From the NCBI GenBank assembly GCA_043554545.1, contig CP121337.1, positions 2,666,001-2,730,000 of the forward strand: DNA of 64,000 nt, in the 5' to 3' direction. A program made the position numbers and the translations under genes. Each line of letters opens with the position of its first letter. Within the stretch, counting starts at the first letter, position 1. This document shows, piece by piece, positions 45,992-55,299 of the stretch. The notes below the pieces were generated by a model. It searched no databases. It was not told the DNA's origin and saw only the letters and a list, made by a program, of their open reading frames with translations. The DNA is from UBA7330 sp043554545. Lineage in GTDB: Bacteria > Bacteroidota > Bacteroidia > Cytophagales > Cyclobacteriaceae.

Positions 45992-46882
45992 TTAAGTATA
46001 ATTCAAATACCAGGTGAAGCTATCCTTCATTACCTGCTCTTTCCAGTCTCTAAGATAACTCAAGTAGGCCTTTGCAACGGGAGATAGCTTTTTCTTTTTA
46101 AGCCAAATCAGCCGCCAATGGGTAATAATTGGCAACCCTTTCGATGGTATAATACTGATTTCATTGGTTAACAATTCATTTTTTATACCAATGAGTGGTA
46201 TAATGGAATACCCTAATCCGGCGATGACCGCTTGTTTTACCGCCTCGTTAGAGGTAAGCTCAATCCGTTTTCTTTTATCACTCTGTTTTAAATATTGATC
46301 CATGGCCAGTCGTGTGGCAGATCCCTGCTCCCTAAAAATGAATGGCCTTTTACGATCAAAATCGTGTGAATCTCCGACCAGGAATAGTTTATTTTCCAGC
46401 AGTGGTTCCTCTTCCACCTCAATTCCTTCTGGGACCACTGAAACCAATGCATAATCGATCTCGTTGTTTTTTAAGCTGGCGATTACACTACTCTTATTCG
46501 TTACATCCAATATTAGATCCACTCCTTTGTGCTCATCCAAAAACCCACTCAAGAAATAAGGTATTACATACTTCCCCGTTGACGCAGCGGAAACCCTTAG
46601 CTTTCCAGTGAGTAGATTGCCATACTCATGGGTTTTATATCTTATTGCATCAGCTTCCCTCAACACATTCTCTGCGAGTTCAGCAATTACCTTTCCAAAA
46701 TCAGTCACGTATAACTTCCGACCAATAACTTCGGTGAGTGGTATATCAAACTGATCCTGAAAGTTCTTCAATTGAATTGAAAGTGCTGGTTGTGTCATGT
46801 GCATTTCCACAGATGCCTTGGTGACGCTCTCCTGTCGTACTACTTCAAGAAATACCTGTAATTGATGTAAAGTGTAATTCAT
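45992..46882 (-). CDS. LysR-family transcriptional regulator (CbbR-like)
   Basis: The 296-aa protein has an N-terminal winged helix (LHQLQVFLEVVRQESVTKAS, then MTQPALSIQLKNFQDQFDIPL) and a periplasmic-binding-like effector domain (about 88-290, GKLRVSAASTGKYVIPYFL). The sequence is close in style to CbbR/RbcR-type regulators. It is divergent from the isocitrate dehydrogenase gene with an 88-bp very AT-rich spacer (46883-46970), and it precedes nupC on its own strand. Likely targets are therefore the divergent gene, the SbtA-type bicarbonate permease at 48806, or nupC; the sequence does not decide. The effector is unknown. Confidence 0.88.
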   Translation of the reverse strand: MNYTLHQLQVFLEVVRQESVTKASVEMHMTQPALSIQLKNFQDQFDIPLTEVIGRKLYVTDFGKVIAELAENVLREADAIRYKTHEYGNLLTGKLRVSAASTGKYVIPYFLSGFLDEHKGVDLILDVTNKSSVIASLKNNEIDYALVSVVPEGIEVEEEPLLENKLFLVGDSHDFDRKRPFIFREQGSATRLAMDQYLKQSDKRKRIELTSNEAVKQAVIAGLGYSIIPLIGIKNELLTNEISIIPSKGLPIITHWRLIWLKKKKLSPVAKAYLSYLRDWKEQVMKDSFTWYLNYT

Positions 46883-46970
46883 AAAGTTTCATTATGTTTA
46901 TCATATTAAATATATATAAAAATATATGTATTTATTTTATTTCTTTTGCATTGTTACTAAAAAAAAATCA

Positions 46971-48404
46971 ATGCAAACAATAACCGTAGCAAAAGGTGAT
47001 GGAATCGGCCCTGAAATAATGGAGTCGACATTAGCAATTCTTAAAGCAGCAGAAGCCAGACTTGAATATGAAGAAATTGAAATAGGCGAAAAGCAATACT
47101 TGTCCGGCAAAACCAGTGGCATAGACACTAAAGCCTGGGAAAGCATTAGAAAAAATAAAGTTTTCTTGAAGGCCCCAATTACAACACCTCAGGGAGGTGG
47201 TTATAAGAGCCTCAATGTTACTATGAGGAAATCATTGGGATTATTTGCGAACGTAAGGCCTTGTAAGAGTTTCTATCCATATGTGAAAACGAAGCACCCG
47301 AAAATGGATGTGGTCATCATTCGCGAGAATGAGGAAGATCTTTATGCCGGGATTGAGCATCAGCAAACAGATGAAGTCGTACAATGCCTCAAATTAATTT
47401 CGAGACCCGGTTGTGAAAAAATCGTCAGGTATGCTTTTGAGTATGCTCGCCTTTATAAACGTAAAAAGGTAAGTTGTTTTGTAAAAGATAACATCATGAA
47501 GCACACAGATGGTTTGTTCCATCAGGTCTTCAAGGAAATTTCAGCTGAATATCCGGATATTGAATCTGATAGTTGGATAATTGACATTGGAGCTGCAAGA
47601 TTAGCCGATACTCCTGAGATATTTGATGTAGTTGTTACATCCAATCTTTACGGTGATATCGTATCTGACATCACCGCACAGATTTCTGGATCGGTAGGTC
47701 TGGCAGGCACATCAAATGTAGGAGAAACGTGTGCCATGTTTGAAGCAATTCACGGATCAGCCCCAGACATCGCTGGTAAGAATATTGCAAACCCATCAGG
47801 ACTCCTAAGAGCTGCCTGTCAGATGCTAAATCATTTAGGACAACAGGACATTGCTGAGAAAATTAAAAATGCCTGGTCCTTAACGCTTGAAGAAGGAATC
47901 CATACCGGAGATATCTATCAGGAGGGTGTGAGCAAAGCAAAGGTTGGAACCAAAGCATTTACAGATGCCGTTATTTCCAGGTTAGGAAGTAAGCCGAATC
48001 ACCTTCCTCTTGCCAGTTACGATAGAAACATCAAATTAATCATGAAAAAATATGTTCGCAAAGCCAGCCAACATAAAGCCTTGAAGGGAGTAGATGTCTT
48101 CGTTGATTGGAAAGGTACAGATCCAAATGACCTAGCAGCAAAACTAAATCTACTCAATAGCGATATCAAACTTACCATGATCACCAATCGTGGGGTGAAA
48201 GTTTGGCCCGAGGGATTCGAAGAAACTTTCTGTACAGATCATTGGAGATGCCGATACGAAGTAGCCAATGGCAGTCCTGCTGAAAAATCCAGTATACCTA
48301 AGCTACTAAGCAAGGCATTAACTGAAAATATCGATATCATAAAAACAGAGAATCTTTATGAGTTTGATGGAAACAGGGGCTATTCGCTCGGTCAGGGACA
48401 ATAA
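46971..48404 (+). CDS. icd: Isocitrate dehydrogenase (Thermus-type, with C-terminal extension)
   Basis: ATG 46971 (477 aa) is chosen; the frame stays open to 46926, but that extension is low-complexity and unlike the family. The core (about 1-335) has the beta-decarboxylating dehydrogenase signature NLYGDIVSDITAQISGSVGLAGTSN, the isocitrate-binding SLNVTMRK and the coenzyme segment HGSAPDIAGKNIANPSG. Residues about 350-477 are a C-terminal extension (DVFVDWKGTDPNDLAAKLN) like that of Thermus thermophilus and rickettsial IDH. TCA-cycle oxidation of isocitrate to 2-oxoglutarate; NADP preference is likely but not certain. It is divergent from a LysR gene. Confidence 0.93.
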   Translation: MQTITVAKGDGIGPEIMESTLAILKAAEARLEYEEIEIGEKQYLSGKTSGIDTKAWESIRKNKVFLKAPITTPQGGGYKSLNVTMRKSLGLFANVRPCKSFYPYVKTKHPKMDVVIIRENEEDLYAGIEHQQTDEVVQCLKLISRPGCEKIVRYAFEYARLYKRKKVSCFVKDNIMKHTDGLFHQVFKEISAEYPDIESDSWIIDIGAARLADTPEIFDVVVTSNLYGDIVSDITAQISGSVGLAGTSNVGETCAMFEAIHGSAPDIAGKNIANPSGLLRAACQMLNHLGQQDIAEKIKNAWSLTLEEGIHTGDIYQEGVSKAKVGTKAFTDAVISRLGSKPNHLPLASYDRNIKLIMKKYVRKASQHKALKGVDVFVDWKGTDPNDLAAKLNLLNSDIKLTMITNRGVKVWPEGFEETFCTDHWRCRYEVANGSPAEKSSIPKLLSKALTENIDIIKTENLYEFDGNRGYSLGQGQ

Positions 48405-48427
48405 AACAATCAGGAAAATATGTGAAC

Positions 48428-48658
48428 ATGAAAAATATAGAATTCAAACTCATAGACAATTCTTATGCTCCTGAAGAGGTGTAAGAAGTGATATTAGCTT
48501 TGGTTAAATCAAAGATCAAGTTCCTGAATGACAAAATATTTTCACAATATCTCAAAGACGGAACTGATTACCCACATCATAAGCAAAGAATCATTGAAAT
48601 GAATCAGGATATTGGTAGATTAATTAAGGAGTTCAATAGCAATAAGGATAGTAAATAG
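48428..48658 (+). pseudogene. Small conserved-type gene interrupted by an in-frame TAA
   Basis: ATG 48428 opens a frame reading MKNIEFKLIDNSYAPEEV, then TAA at 48482-48484, and continues in the same frame with EVILALVKSKIKFLNDKIF and on to a TAG at 48656-48658 (76 codons including the internal stop). The context EEV-stop-EVIL resembles a small Bacteroidota protein pattern in which a Lys stands at that place (AAA or AAG to TAA), from memory and unchecked. The parts fit so well in frame that a nonsense mutation is the simplest reading. A restart at GTG 48488 is possible. It lies just after icd and just before a terminator. Function unknown. Confidence 0.6.
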
Positions 48659-48746
48659 AAATTTAAAGTTGATTGTAAAATTAATCTTCAAATTGAACAG
48701 GAAGAGCTGATATAATGAATCTCTTTATCCAATTATCTTAATAATT

Positions 48747-48785
48747 TAGGGGATACGATTTACTTTCATATCCCCTATTTTTTTT
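48747..48785 (+). terminator. Intrinsic terminator between pseudogene and sbtA-like gene
   Basis: Stem TAGGGGATA (48747-48755) with TATCCCCTA (48769-48777), 13-nt loop, then eight T. It ends 20 bp before the next ATG, so the permease gene must either be read through or use a promoter overlapping this hairpin. Confidence 0.85.
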
Positions 48786-48805
48786 CAAATACAAGCCTTC
48801 TGATT

Positions 48806-49777
48806 ATGAACCTATCCTTACTTATTGACAATCTGACTAACCCGGCACTGCTTTTCTTCTTGCTGGGTATTCTTGCAGTACAAATAAAAAGTGACCTGGC
48901 TATTCCAGAAAGCTCTTCTAAATTCATCTCGCTTTATCTACTATTCTCTATTGGTTTTAAAGGTGGACAAGAGTTATCCCATAACCCGCTAAGTATCGAA
49001 ATCTTATGGGTCCTGTTATTTGGTATTGTATTGGCCTTGATTGTTCCACTGTATTCGTTCTTTATCCTTAAGAAAAAACTAGGTGTGGACAATGCAGGTG
49101 CTATTGCAGCAGCCTATGGTTCAATTAGTGCCGTTACGTTTGTTACCTGCGTTTCTTATCTGGAAATGCATGAAATATCATTTGGAGGATATATGATTGC
49201 TACCATGGCCTTGATGGAAGCACCAGCCATTATTATAGGTGTCTTGCTAATCTATCTGTTTAAGGAAAATAAAGATTCTAAACTGTCAATTGGTGAGCTG
49301 ATTAGACATTCAATCACCAACGGCAGTGTACTATTGATAACAGGAAGTTTGATCATAGGGTATGTAGCCAGTGAAAAACAGGCACAGGGTATCGAACCCT
49401 TCACTACAGATATATTTAAGGGTTTTCTAGCTGTATTCTTACTAGATATGGGTATTGTAAGTGGAAAAAAGCTCTCAGCCTTCTTTAAAAACGGAATATT
49501 CCCTTTTGCTTTTGCGATATTGATGCCTTTGTTTAATGGGGTTATGGTATCAATAGTAAGTGGACTAATTACCCAAAATATTGGCGATCGCTTGCTGCTA
49601 GCTATTCTGGCAGCAAGTGCATCCTATATTGCAGTTCCAGCAGCGATGAAGCTTGCCTCCCCAAAGGCGAATCCCGGATTGTACATACCAATGGCACTTG
49701 CCATTACCTTTCCTTTTAACATTACAATTGGGATGCCACTTTACCTCTACCTAATTAATTCGTTTGGAAACTTTTAA
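48806..49777 (+). CDS. SbtA-type sodium-dependent bicarbonate permease
   Basis: The 323-aa inner-membrane protein has about ten helices in the SbtA pattern: N-terminal NLTNPALLFFLLGILAVQIK, the conserved FSIGFKGGQELS, and the internally repeated GAIAAAYGSISAVTFVTC and the late ILAASASYIAVPAAMKLA. SbtA imports bicarbonate with sodium in cyanobacteria; relatives are common in heterotrophic marine Bacteroidota, where they may feed anaplerotic carboxylation. No SbtB-like PII gene follows. It lies downstream of icd and the CbbR-like regulator, and convergent with the bifunctional nuclease gene (6-bp gap). Confidence 0.88.
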   Translation: MNLSLLIDNLTNPALLFFLLGILAVQIKSDLAIPESSSKFISLYLLFSIGFKGGQELSHNPLSIEILWVLLFGIVLALIVPLYSFFILKKKLGVDNAGAIAAAYGSISAVTFVTCVSYLEMHEISFGGYMIATMALMEAPAIIIGVLLIYLFKENKDSKLSIGELIRHSITNGSVLLITGSLIIGYVASEKQAQGIEPFTTDIFKGFLAVFLLDMGIVSGKKLSAFFKNGIFPFAFAILMPLFNGVMVSIVSGLITQNIGDRLLLAILAASASYIAVPAAMKLASPKANPGLYIPMALAITFPFNITIGMPLYLYLINSFGNF

Positions 49778-49783
49778 GGATAG

Positions 49784-50383
49784 TTAATTCCTTCGATTGA
49801 TCTCATCACGTATCTTAGCTGCTCGCTCATAATCTTCGTTTTTAAGCGAATCATCCAGCATTTTGTTGAGCTGGTCTGAAGGGAGGTCACCAAGCTTTTT
49901 GGGCTTATCCTTGGCCACTGGAGCTGGAGTAGCATCTGGCTTTTTCTCAACGGAGGAAGATATCTCCTCCTCACTCATCTCAATACCAGCTTCTGTAAGA
50001 ATGGCCTCGTAAGTATATATTTCGACATTAAATCGTAAACCGATCGCTATAGCATCTGAAGGTCGGGCATCAATTTCTATGGTTTTATCATTTTGAACAC
50101 AGACGATTTTACTGAAAAACACACCCTCTTTCAAATCTGAAATAATAATTTCTTTGATGTCAAACTCAAAGTTGTAGGCAAATGATTTGAACAAATCATG
50201 AGTCATTGGACGATTAGGCGCTATTTTTTCAATTTCAATAGCTATTGCCTGAGCTTCAAACATACCGATAATTATAGGAAGCCGCTTATTGCCTCCTGCC
50301 TCTCCCAATACCAAGGCAAAGGATCCTGATTGTGATTGGCTGGACGATAAGCCAAGTATTTCAAGTTTAATTTTATCCGCCAT
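49784..50383 (-). CDS. Bifunctional nuclease (DUF151) with C-terminal UVR motif
   Basis: The 199-aa protein has an N-terminal BFN/DUF151 domain (about 1-135; ILGLSSSQSQSGSFALVLGE, LPIIIGMFEAQAIAIEIE, IDARPSDAIAIGLRF), a Pro/Lys linker (about 145-165) and a C-terminal UvrB/UvrC-type coiled motif (SDQLNKMLDDSLKNEDYERAAKIRDEINRR). DUF151 proteins have been described as RNase/DNase enzymes; the UVR motif usually mediates protein contacts. This fusion is the usual Bacteroidota form. Its start codon overlaps the etfA stop (TAATG), so it is the third gene of the etfB-etfA operon. Confidence 0.9.
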   Translation of the reverse strand: MADKIKLEILGLSSSQSQSGSFALVLGEAGGNKRLPIIIGMFEAQAIAIEIEKIAPNRPMTHDLFKSFAYNFEFDIKEIIISDLKEGVFFSKIVCVQNDKTIEIDARPSDAIAIGLRFNVEIYTYEAILTEAGIEMSEEEISSSVEKKPDATPAPVAKDKPKKLGDLPSDQLNKMLDDSLKNEDYERAAKIRDEINRRN

Positions 50384-51339
50384 TAGTCTTTTTTAGCTTT
50401 TATCGCTGCTGTCAATTTAGGCACGACGTCAAACGCATCCCCAACCACTCCAAAGTCAGCTGCTTTAAAGAATGGTGCCTCAGGGTCTTTGTTGATCACC
50501 AAAATATATTTAGAAGAATTTACTCCCGCAAGGTGTTGAATAGCCCCTGAAATTCCAACCGCAATGTATAAAGATGGACTGACTTTTATACCTGTCTGGC
50601 CGACATGTTCATGGTGTGGTCGCCAATCCATATCAGATACAGGTTTACTACACCCTGTGGCCGCACCTAGTGTTTGGGCCAACTCTTCCAAGATGCCCCA
50701 TTTTTCTGGTCCACCCATACCCCGGCCTCCGGATACAACTATGTCAGCTTCCGGAAGCAATACCTCACCCGTAGTTTTTTCCGTTTTAGTTACCTTCACC
50801 TTAAAGTCCTCTTCCTGAATACTCGGTGTCATGGAAACAATCTCGGGAGACGCTCCATCTTCCAGAATAGGCACTGAATTCTTTTTGATAACTAATATTT
50901 TCTTATTCCCACTGACGATGGTTTGTGCTACCGCTTTACCTGTATAAATACTGCTGCTTACTACATAGTCTCCATCCTGTTTTGGCAGTCCTGACACATT
51001 AGAAATCACACTCGCTCCTGTTTTAATTGACACCCTTGCTGAAACCGGATCACCAAGTGAGGATTTAGCAAGAACCAGCGTATCACATTTTTCATTTACC
51101 ATGGCTTCCGCAATAGCTGAGGAATAAGCCATGATATTAGGCGTCAATAATCTATCTTCTTTAATTTGGATAAGCCTGGAAGCTCCTGCTTTCCCAATCT
51201 TATCATTTTCACCTTCAGCAATGGAGCCAAACATTATAGCCACCACATCTTCTCCTAGTGCTTTGGCATAACTAACCGCTTCAAGTGAAGACTTTTTTAC
51301 TGCACGGTCATCAATTTCTATGAATACTAATACGCCCAT
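50383..51339 (-). CDS. etfA: Electron transfer flavoprotein alpha subunit
   Basis: The 318-aa subunit holds most of the FAD site: VSGGRGMGGPEKWGILEELA, the ETF-alpha signature region VGQTGIKVSPSLYIAVGISGAIQHLAG, and NKDPEAPFFKAADFGVVGD. With EtfB it carries electrons from acyl-CoA and other dehydrogenases to the quinone pool through ETF-quinone oxidoreductase. It lies 1 bp downstream of etfB, and overlaps the nuclease gene, so the three are one operon. Confidence 0.97.
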   Translation of the reverse strand: MGVLVFIEIDDRAVKKSSLEAVSYAKALGEDVVAIMFGSIAEGENDKIGKAGASRLIQIKEDRLLTPNIMAYSSAIAEAMVNEKCDTLVLAKSSLGDPVSARVSIKTGASVISNVSGLPKQDGDYVVSSSIYTGKAVAQTIVSGNKKILVIKKNSVPILEDGASPEIVSMTPSIQEEDFKVKVTKTEKTTGEVLLPEADIVVSGGRGMGGPEKWGILEELAQTLGAATGCSKPVSDMDWRPHHEHVGQTGIKVSPSLYIAVGISGAIQHLAGVNSSKYILVINKDPEAPFFKAADFGVVGDAFDVVPKLTAAIKAKKD

Positions 51340-51340
51340 C

Positions 51341-52078
51341 TTAGATCACTTTTGCTTTATTCATTAGTGCATCAACTAAATTGTCCATTTGATCATTTTC
51401 AAATAGTTCGACTTCACCTTTCGGCGGTGGAAGTTCGAATACCTTGACTTTAGTTTTTTCTTCCCCACTTTCAGGTTCAACAACCTCAAGTGGTTTGGAT
51501 CTGGAGGCCATAATACCTCTCATATTTGGAATTTTCCACTCAGCGATGGGTTCCTGACACCCGGCAACAAAAGGCAAGGTGACTTCCAGGTGTTCTTTAC
51601 CGCCTTCGATTTCCCTGGTCAACTTCGCTGAATTACCTTCAATATCTAAACTCATTACTGGCGAAACAGAAGGTATGGCCAGCAATTCGCCAACCATGCT
51701 ATGCACCATTCCACCATTAAAATCTATGCTCTCTCTACCCATAAGTATCAGGTCATAACTCCCGGCTTTGGCCACCTTTGCAATTTGAGAAGCAACAAAA
51801 TAGGCATCCGATGGAAACGCATTTATCCTTATGGAATCATCGGCGCCAATTGCCAAAGCTTTTCTGATCGTTGGTTCTGTTTCCGCTTCTCCAACATTAA
51901 GGGCAGTAACTGTACCTCCATGTTGTTCTTTCAACTCAACTGCCCGTGCAAGTGCATAGTCGTCATAAGGACCAATGATAAACTGCACACCCGCTTTATT
52001 AAATTTAGTATTATTGTCCGTGAATGAAATCTTCGAAGTGGTGTCCGGAACATGTGTAATACAAACAAGTATTTTCAT
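51341..52078 (-). CDS. etfB: Electron transfer flavoprotein beta subunit
   Basis: The 245-aa protein matches EtfB throughout: MKILVCITHVPDTTSKISF, FIIGPYDDYALARAVELKE, VTALNVGEAETEPTIRKALAIGAD and the signature region VEGGKEHLEVTLP-like (EIEGGKEHLEVTLPFVAGCQEP), then KIPNMRGIMASRSKPLEV. It pairs with EtfA and binds AMP. First gene of the operon. A TAAGTTTA element on its strand at 52114-52107 matches TAnnTTTG in seven of eight positions and could be the -7 box; no clear -33 was found. Confidence 0.97.
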   Translation of the reverse strand: MKILVCITHVPDTTSKISFTDNNTKFNKAGVQFIIGPYDDYALARAVELKEQHGGTVTALNVGEAETEPTIRKALAIGADDSIRINAFPSDAYFVASQIAKVAKAGSYDLILMGRESIDFNGGMVHSMVGELLAIPSVSPVMSLDIEGNSAKLTREIEGGKEHLEVTLPFVAGCQEPIAEWKIPNMRGIMASRSKPLEVVEPESGEEKTKVKVFELPPPKGEVELFENDQMDNLVDALMNKAKVI

Positions 52079-52205
52079 ATATTTCTTTGATTTTTGGGGT
52101 CACCATTAAACTTAAAAATCGGAAATAATTATTTTATATTTAATAAAAAGAACCGAATTTTAAATCATTTATGCTTCTTTTCGAAGTTAGCGAAAAAAAT
52201 AAGAT

Positions 52206-52532
52206 ATGGTGAACGTAGACCGCATTAAACAACTGGAAAAATTTCTTCAGGAAGACCCTGATGATCCCTTTACCATTTATGCGCTAGCCATAGAACACCT
52301 CTCTATTAAAAAGCAAAAAGCAAGAGAATTGTTTGATCAGTTACTAGCAGAACATCCAAATTATCTCGGAACTTATTATCATGCGGCTTCGCTTTATGAC
52401 GAGTTGGGAAAAAGAGATGAAGCTGAGAGAATTTATAAAAGAGGCATTGAACTTACTGCCGAAGCAGGTGATCATCATGCATTAAGAGAGCTTAAATCTG
52501 CCTATCAAAACTTTCTATTTGATGACGATTAG
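52206..52532 (+). CDS. Small TPR protein
   Basis: The 108-aa soluble protein is two to three tetratricopeptide helices: DDPFTIYALAIEHLSIKKQKARELFDQLLAEHPNY and YYHAASLYDELGKRDEAERIYKRGIELT, with an acidic C-terminus (FLFDDD). No signal peptide. Such short TPR proteins act as protein-binding adaptors; the partner is unknown. It is divergent from etfB across 127 bp, and may share its control region. Confidence 0.85.
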   Translation: MVNVDRIKQLEKFLQEDPDDPFTIYALAIEHLSIKKQKARELFDQLLAEHPNYLGTYYHAASLYDELGKRDEAERIYKRGIELTAEAGDHHALRELKSAYQNFLFDDD

Positions 52533-52655
52533 TTACCTGAAGAATACAAACTCTCATTTGGTTCTTCAACATAATAGGTTTTGAAAATTAGCTTTGATGA
52601 GTGATCATTAGCTAAAAACTTTAGAGCAGTTGGTGGCTAATAGTTACTGCATCAA

Positions 52656-53645
52656 TCATGAGGTCAGCAAAACAACCTTTCCATAATGATCCTTATCAAC
52701 GAATCTCCTAAAAGCGTCTTGATAATCTTCCATTTGAAATTCCTTATCTATTATTGGTTTGATTTGATACTTATCAATAAAAGCAACCATTTCAGCAAAT
52801 TCAATATCGCTACCCATAGAAGTGCCTATGATACTTACTTGTTGCCAAAATACCCTGGGTAAATCAAAACCTTCAGCTCTACCACCAGAAGCACCATATA
52901 TCACAATTTTGCCGCCTCGTTTTATCACTTTAAGGTACTTGTCAACCATATTGCCACCAGAGCTATCTATGATTACATCAAAATTCCCCGCTTCTTTTTT
53001 AGCTGTCTTAATCCAATCTTCCTTTTTATAATTAAAGCCTCCTTTAGCACCGGCAGAAATTGCTCCTGAAATTTTTGTTTTGCTGCTACTTGTCACATAA
53101 ACATCAGCTTTCACAGCCTTGCAAAATGACAATGCAAACTGTGCAACTCCTCCACCAATTCCCGTCACAAGTACTTTTGATCCTTCAGTTATCGTTCCTT
53201 TTATAAAACAGGCTCTATAGGCCGTTAGACCTGCCAGAGGAAAGCAAGCTGCTTCGCTAAAACTCAGGAAAGTTGGTTTCTCCACTAACCGATCTTCATC
53301 TACAACCACATATTCTGCCAGGGTTCCATTGACAGGCATGCCTAGAATTTGATACTCTTTCGATTGGGCTTCATTTTTATCTCCCCAATTAATGTTTGGG
53401 TTAATGATTACTTGCTTACCCTTCCATAACTCAGACCCCTCAACCACTTCACCACTACCATCCGAACCCAGGATAACTTCGTCCTTTATCCTAGGATATT
53501 TTCCTACAGTAATCCAGAAATCCCTTCTATTGAGAGAGGCTGCCATGATTTTCACAAGACATTGTCCACTTTTGATTTCAGGTTTTTCTACGTCAAGTAA
53601 TTCAATGTGAAGATCGCGATCTCCAACAAGTTTGATGGCTTTCAT
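52656..53645 (-). CDS. MDR-superfamily alcohol dehydrogenase/quinone-oxidoreductase-like protein
   Basis: The 329-aa protein has the medium-chain dehydrogenase layout: GroES-like N-terminal domain (LNRRDFWITVGKYP, LGSDGSGEVVEG) and a Rossmann domain with KVLVTGIGGGVAQFALSFCKA, then GGKIVIYGASGG. The structural four-cysteine zinc loop of classical ADHs is absent, its place taken by INPNINWGDKNEAQSK, and the catalytic zinc Cys is not in its usual place, so zinc-independent reduction like quinone oxidoreductases is plausible. The natural substrate is unknown. It stands alone upstream of, and on the same strand as, nothing obviously linked; dnaB lies 72 bp upstream on the same strand. Confidence 0.87.
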   Translation of the reverse strand: MKAIKLVGDRDLHIELLDVEKPEIKSGQCLVKIMAASLNRRDFWITVGKYPRIKDEVILGSDGSGEVVEGSELWKGKQVIINPNINWGDKNEAQSKEYQILGMPVNGTLAEYVVVDEDRLVEKPTFLSFSEAACFPLAGLTAYRACFIKGTITEGSKVLVTGIGGGVAQFALSFCKAVKADVYVTSSSKTKISGAISAGAKGGFNYKKEDWIKTAKKEAGNFDVIIDSSGGNMVDKYLKVIKRGGKIVIYGASGGRAEGFDLPRVFWQQVSIIGTSMGSDIEFAEMVAFIDKYQIKPIIDKEFQMEDYQDAFRRFVDKDHYGKVVLLTS

Positions 53646-53717
53646 AAAAATGAATACACTTTTGAAGTTTGATTGTACTGATTAACCGCAGACTAATAAG
53701 GTTGTTTGCTGCACAAG

Positions 53718-55265
53718 TTAGAATGGCATTTCCTCACTATCATCATCCTGGTCCTCTTTCTTATTTGCTTTACTTGGCAAAGTAATGGTAAAATCGGTAT
53801 TCTGATTACCAGATGAAGGAAATTTTTGTCCATAACCACCGGTGTCAGGTGATGTCTCGAGATCAGCAAACTTGGTGAATTTACCAATAAATTTAAGCTG
53901 TACATTTTCCAACTTACCATTTCTGTGTTTGGCAATGATCACCTCTCCTACACCGTTTAATGGCATTCCATTTTCATCCTGTGTCATCCCATAATATTCC
54001 GGGCGGTACAAGAACATTACCATATCAGCATCCTGCTCGATAGAACCAGACTCCCTTAAATCAGAAAGCTGAGGTCGCTTATCCCCTCCTCTGGTTTCCA
54101 CGGCCCTACTCAGCTGAGAAAGTGCAATCACCGGCACATTAAGTTCTTTAGCAATTCCCTTCAAAGCCCTTGAGATGGAAGCGATTTCCTGCTCTCTATT
54201 TCCACCTGAATTCTTAGAAGCATCTCCTGTCATCAATTGTAAGTAATCTACAATAATCAATCTGACACCGTGTTGAGAAACCAAACGACGGCTTTTGGCC
54301 CTAAGCTCGAGGATACTCAGTGCAGGGGTATCATCAATGAAAATTGGTGCCTCAGAAAGCTTAGAAGTTTTATGTAAAAGTTGCTCCCACTCATAATCAG
54401 CCAGGTCCCCACGTTTAATTTTCTCGCTTTCTAATTCTGCTTCAGCAGAAATCAAACGATTGACAAGCTGTACTGAAGACATCTCCAAAGAAAACAGACC
54501 AACGGGCATGTTAAAATCAACCGCAGCATTTCTCATTGCCGAAACAACAAACGCCGTTTTACCCATACCAGGACGTGCTGCAATAATCACAAGATCAGAG
54601 GACTGCCACCCCGACGTAACCCGGTCAAGTGCAGTAAAACCGGTAGGTACTCCAGTGAGTCCATCTTTTCGGTCTTTCTTTTGCTCTATCTCTTCGATTG
54701 CCTGATGCAATAAAGAGCTCATCTTGTCATAATTTTTTCGAATGTGAGACTCCGAAACATCAAAAAGTGACTGTTCTGAACGATCCAGAAGTTTAAAAAC
54801 ATCGATGGTATCCTCATAAGCATCATGCTGAATTTCAGAAGATATTCTAATAAGCTCACGTTTAATAGACTGCTCAGCTACAATCCGGGCATGATATTCA
54901 ATATTGGCTGCAGAATTGACTTTGGCTGTTAACTCTGAAACATAGTATGCACCACCTACAAGATCCAACTGACCATTTTTCCTGAGTTGATGTACAACTG
55001 TCTTAATATCAACTGGTTCGCTGTTGTTGAAAAGCTGAACGATGGCTTCGAAGATGACTCTATTTGAGTCTTTATAAAAACTTTCGGGACGAAGTATCTC
55101 TATGACATTGGTCAATGCATCTTTTTCCAGCATTAAAGCGCCTAGAATAGCTTCTTCAACTTCAATTGCCTGTGGAGGCAACTTTCCTAATTGCTCTGAC
55201 AATTGAGTTATTCCAATTCTTCTGGATTTTCCGGATGGCCTTACAACTGGTTTAGATTCCTCCAT
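53718..55265 (-). CDS. dnaB: Replicative DNA helicase DnaB
   Basis: The 515-aa hexameric helicase unwinds DNA at the replication fork. Seen: N-terminal helical domain (PPQAIEVEEAILGALMLEKDAL), linker helix, then the RecA-like motor with Walker A ARPGMGKTAF, LEMSSVQLVNRL, the Walker B region LIIVDYLQLM, and SQLSRAVETRGGDKRPQLSDLRESGSIEQDAD. The acidic C-terminus (KKEDQDDDSEEMPF) may recruit partners. There is no intein at the usual Walker A or SQLSR sites. A TAGGTTTG -7 element lies at 55307-55300 on this strand, and DnaA-box-like sequences further upstream. Confidence 0.97.
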   Translation of the reverse strand: MEESKPVVRPSGKSRRIGITQLSEQLGKLPPQAIEVEEAILGALMLEKDALTNVIEILRPESFYKDSNRVIFEAIVQLFNNSEPVDIKTVVHQLRKNGQLDLVGGAYYVSELTAKVNSAANIEYHARIVAEQSIKRELIRISSEIQHDAYEDTIDVFKLLDRSEQSLFDVSESHIRKNYDKMSSLLHQAIEEIEQKKDRKDGLTGVPTGFTALDRVTSGWQSSDLVIIAARPGMGKTAFVVSAMRNAAVDFNMPVGLFSLEMSSVQLVNRLISAEAELESEKIKRGDLADYEWEQLLHKTSKLSEAPIFIDDTPALSILELRAKSRRLVSQHGVRLIIVDYLQLMTGDASKNSGGNREQEIASISRALKGIAKELNVPVIALSQLSRAVETRGGDKRPQLSDLRESGSIEQDADMVMFLYRPEYYGMTQDENGMPLNGVGEVIIAKHRNGKLENVQLKFIGKFTKFADLETSPDTGGYGQKFPSSGNQNTDFTITLPSKANKKEDQDDDSEEMPF

Positions 55266-55299
55266 GTATTATCGTACACTTAAATTTGGTGATTTATGG

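Noticed and set aside
52586..52615. TTAGCT...AGCTAA inverted repeat as a terminator
   Set aside because: Short arms, long loop and no T-run.
53718..55265. Intein in dnaB
   Set aside because: The helicase motifs run without interruption and the length of 515 aa is normal.
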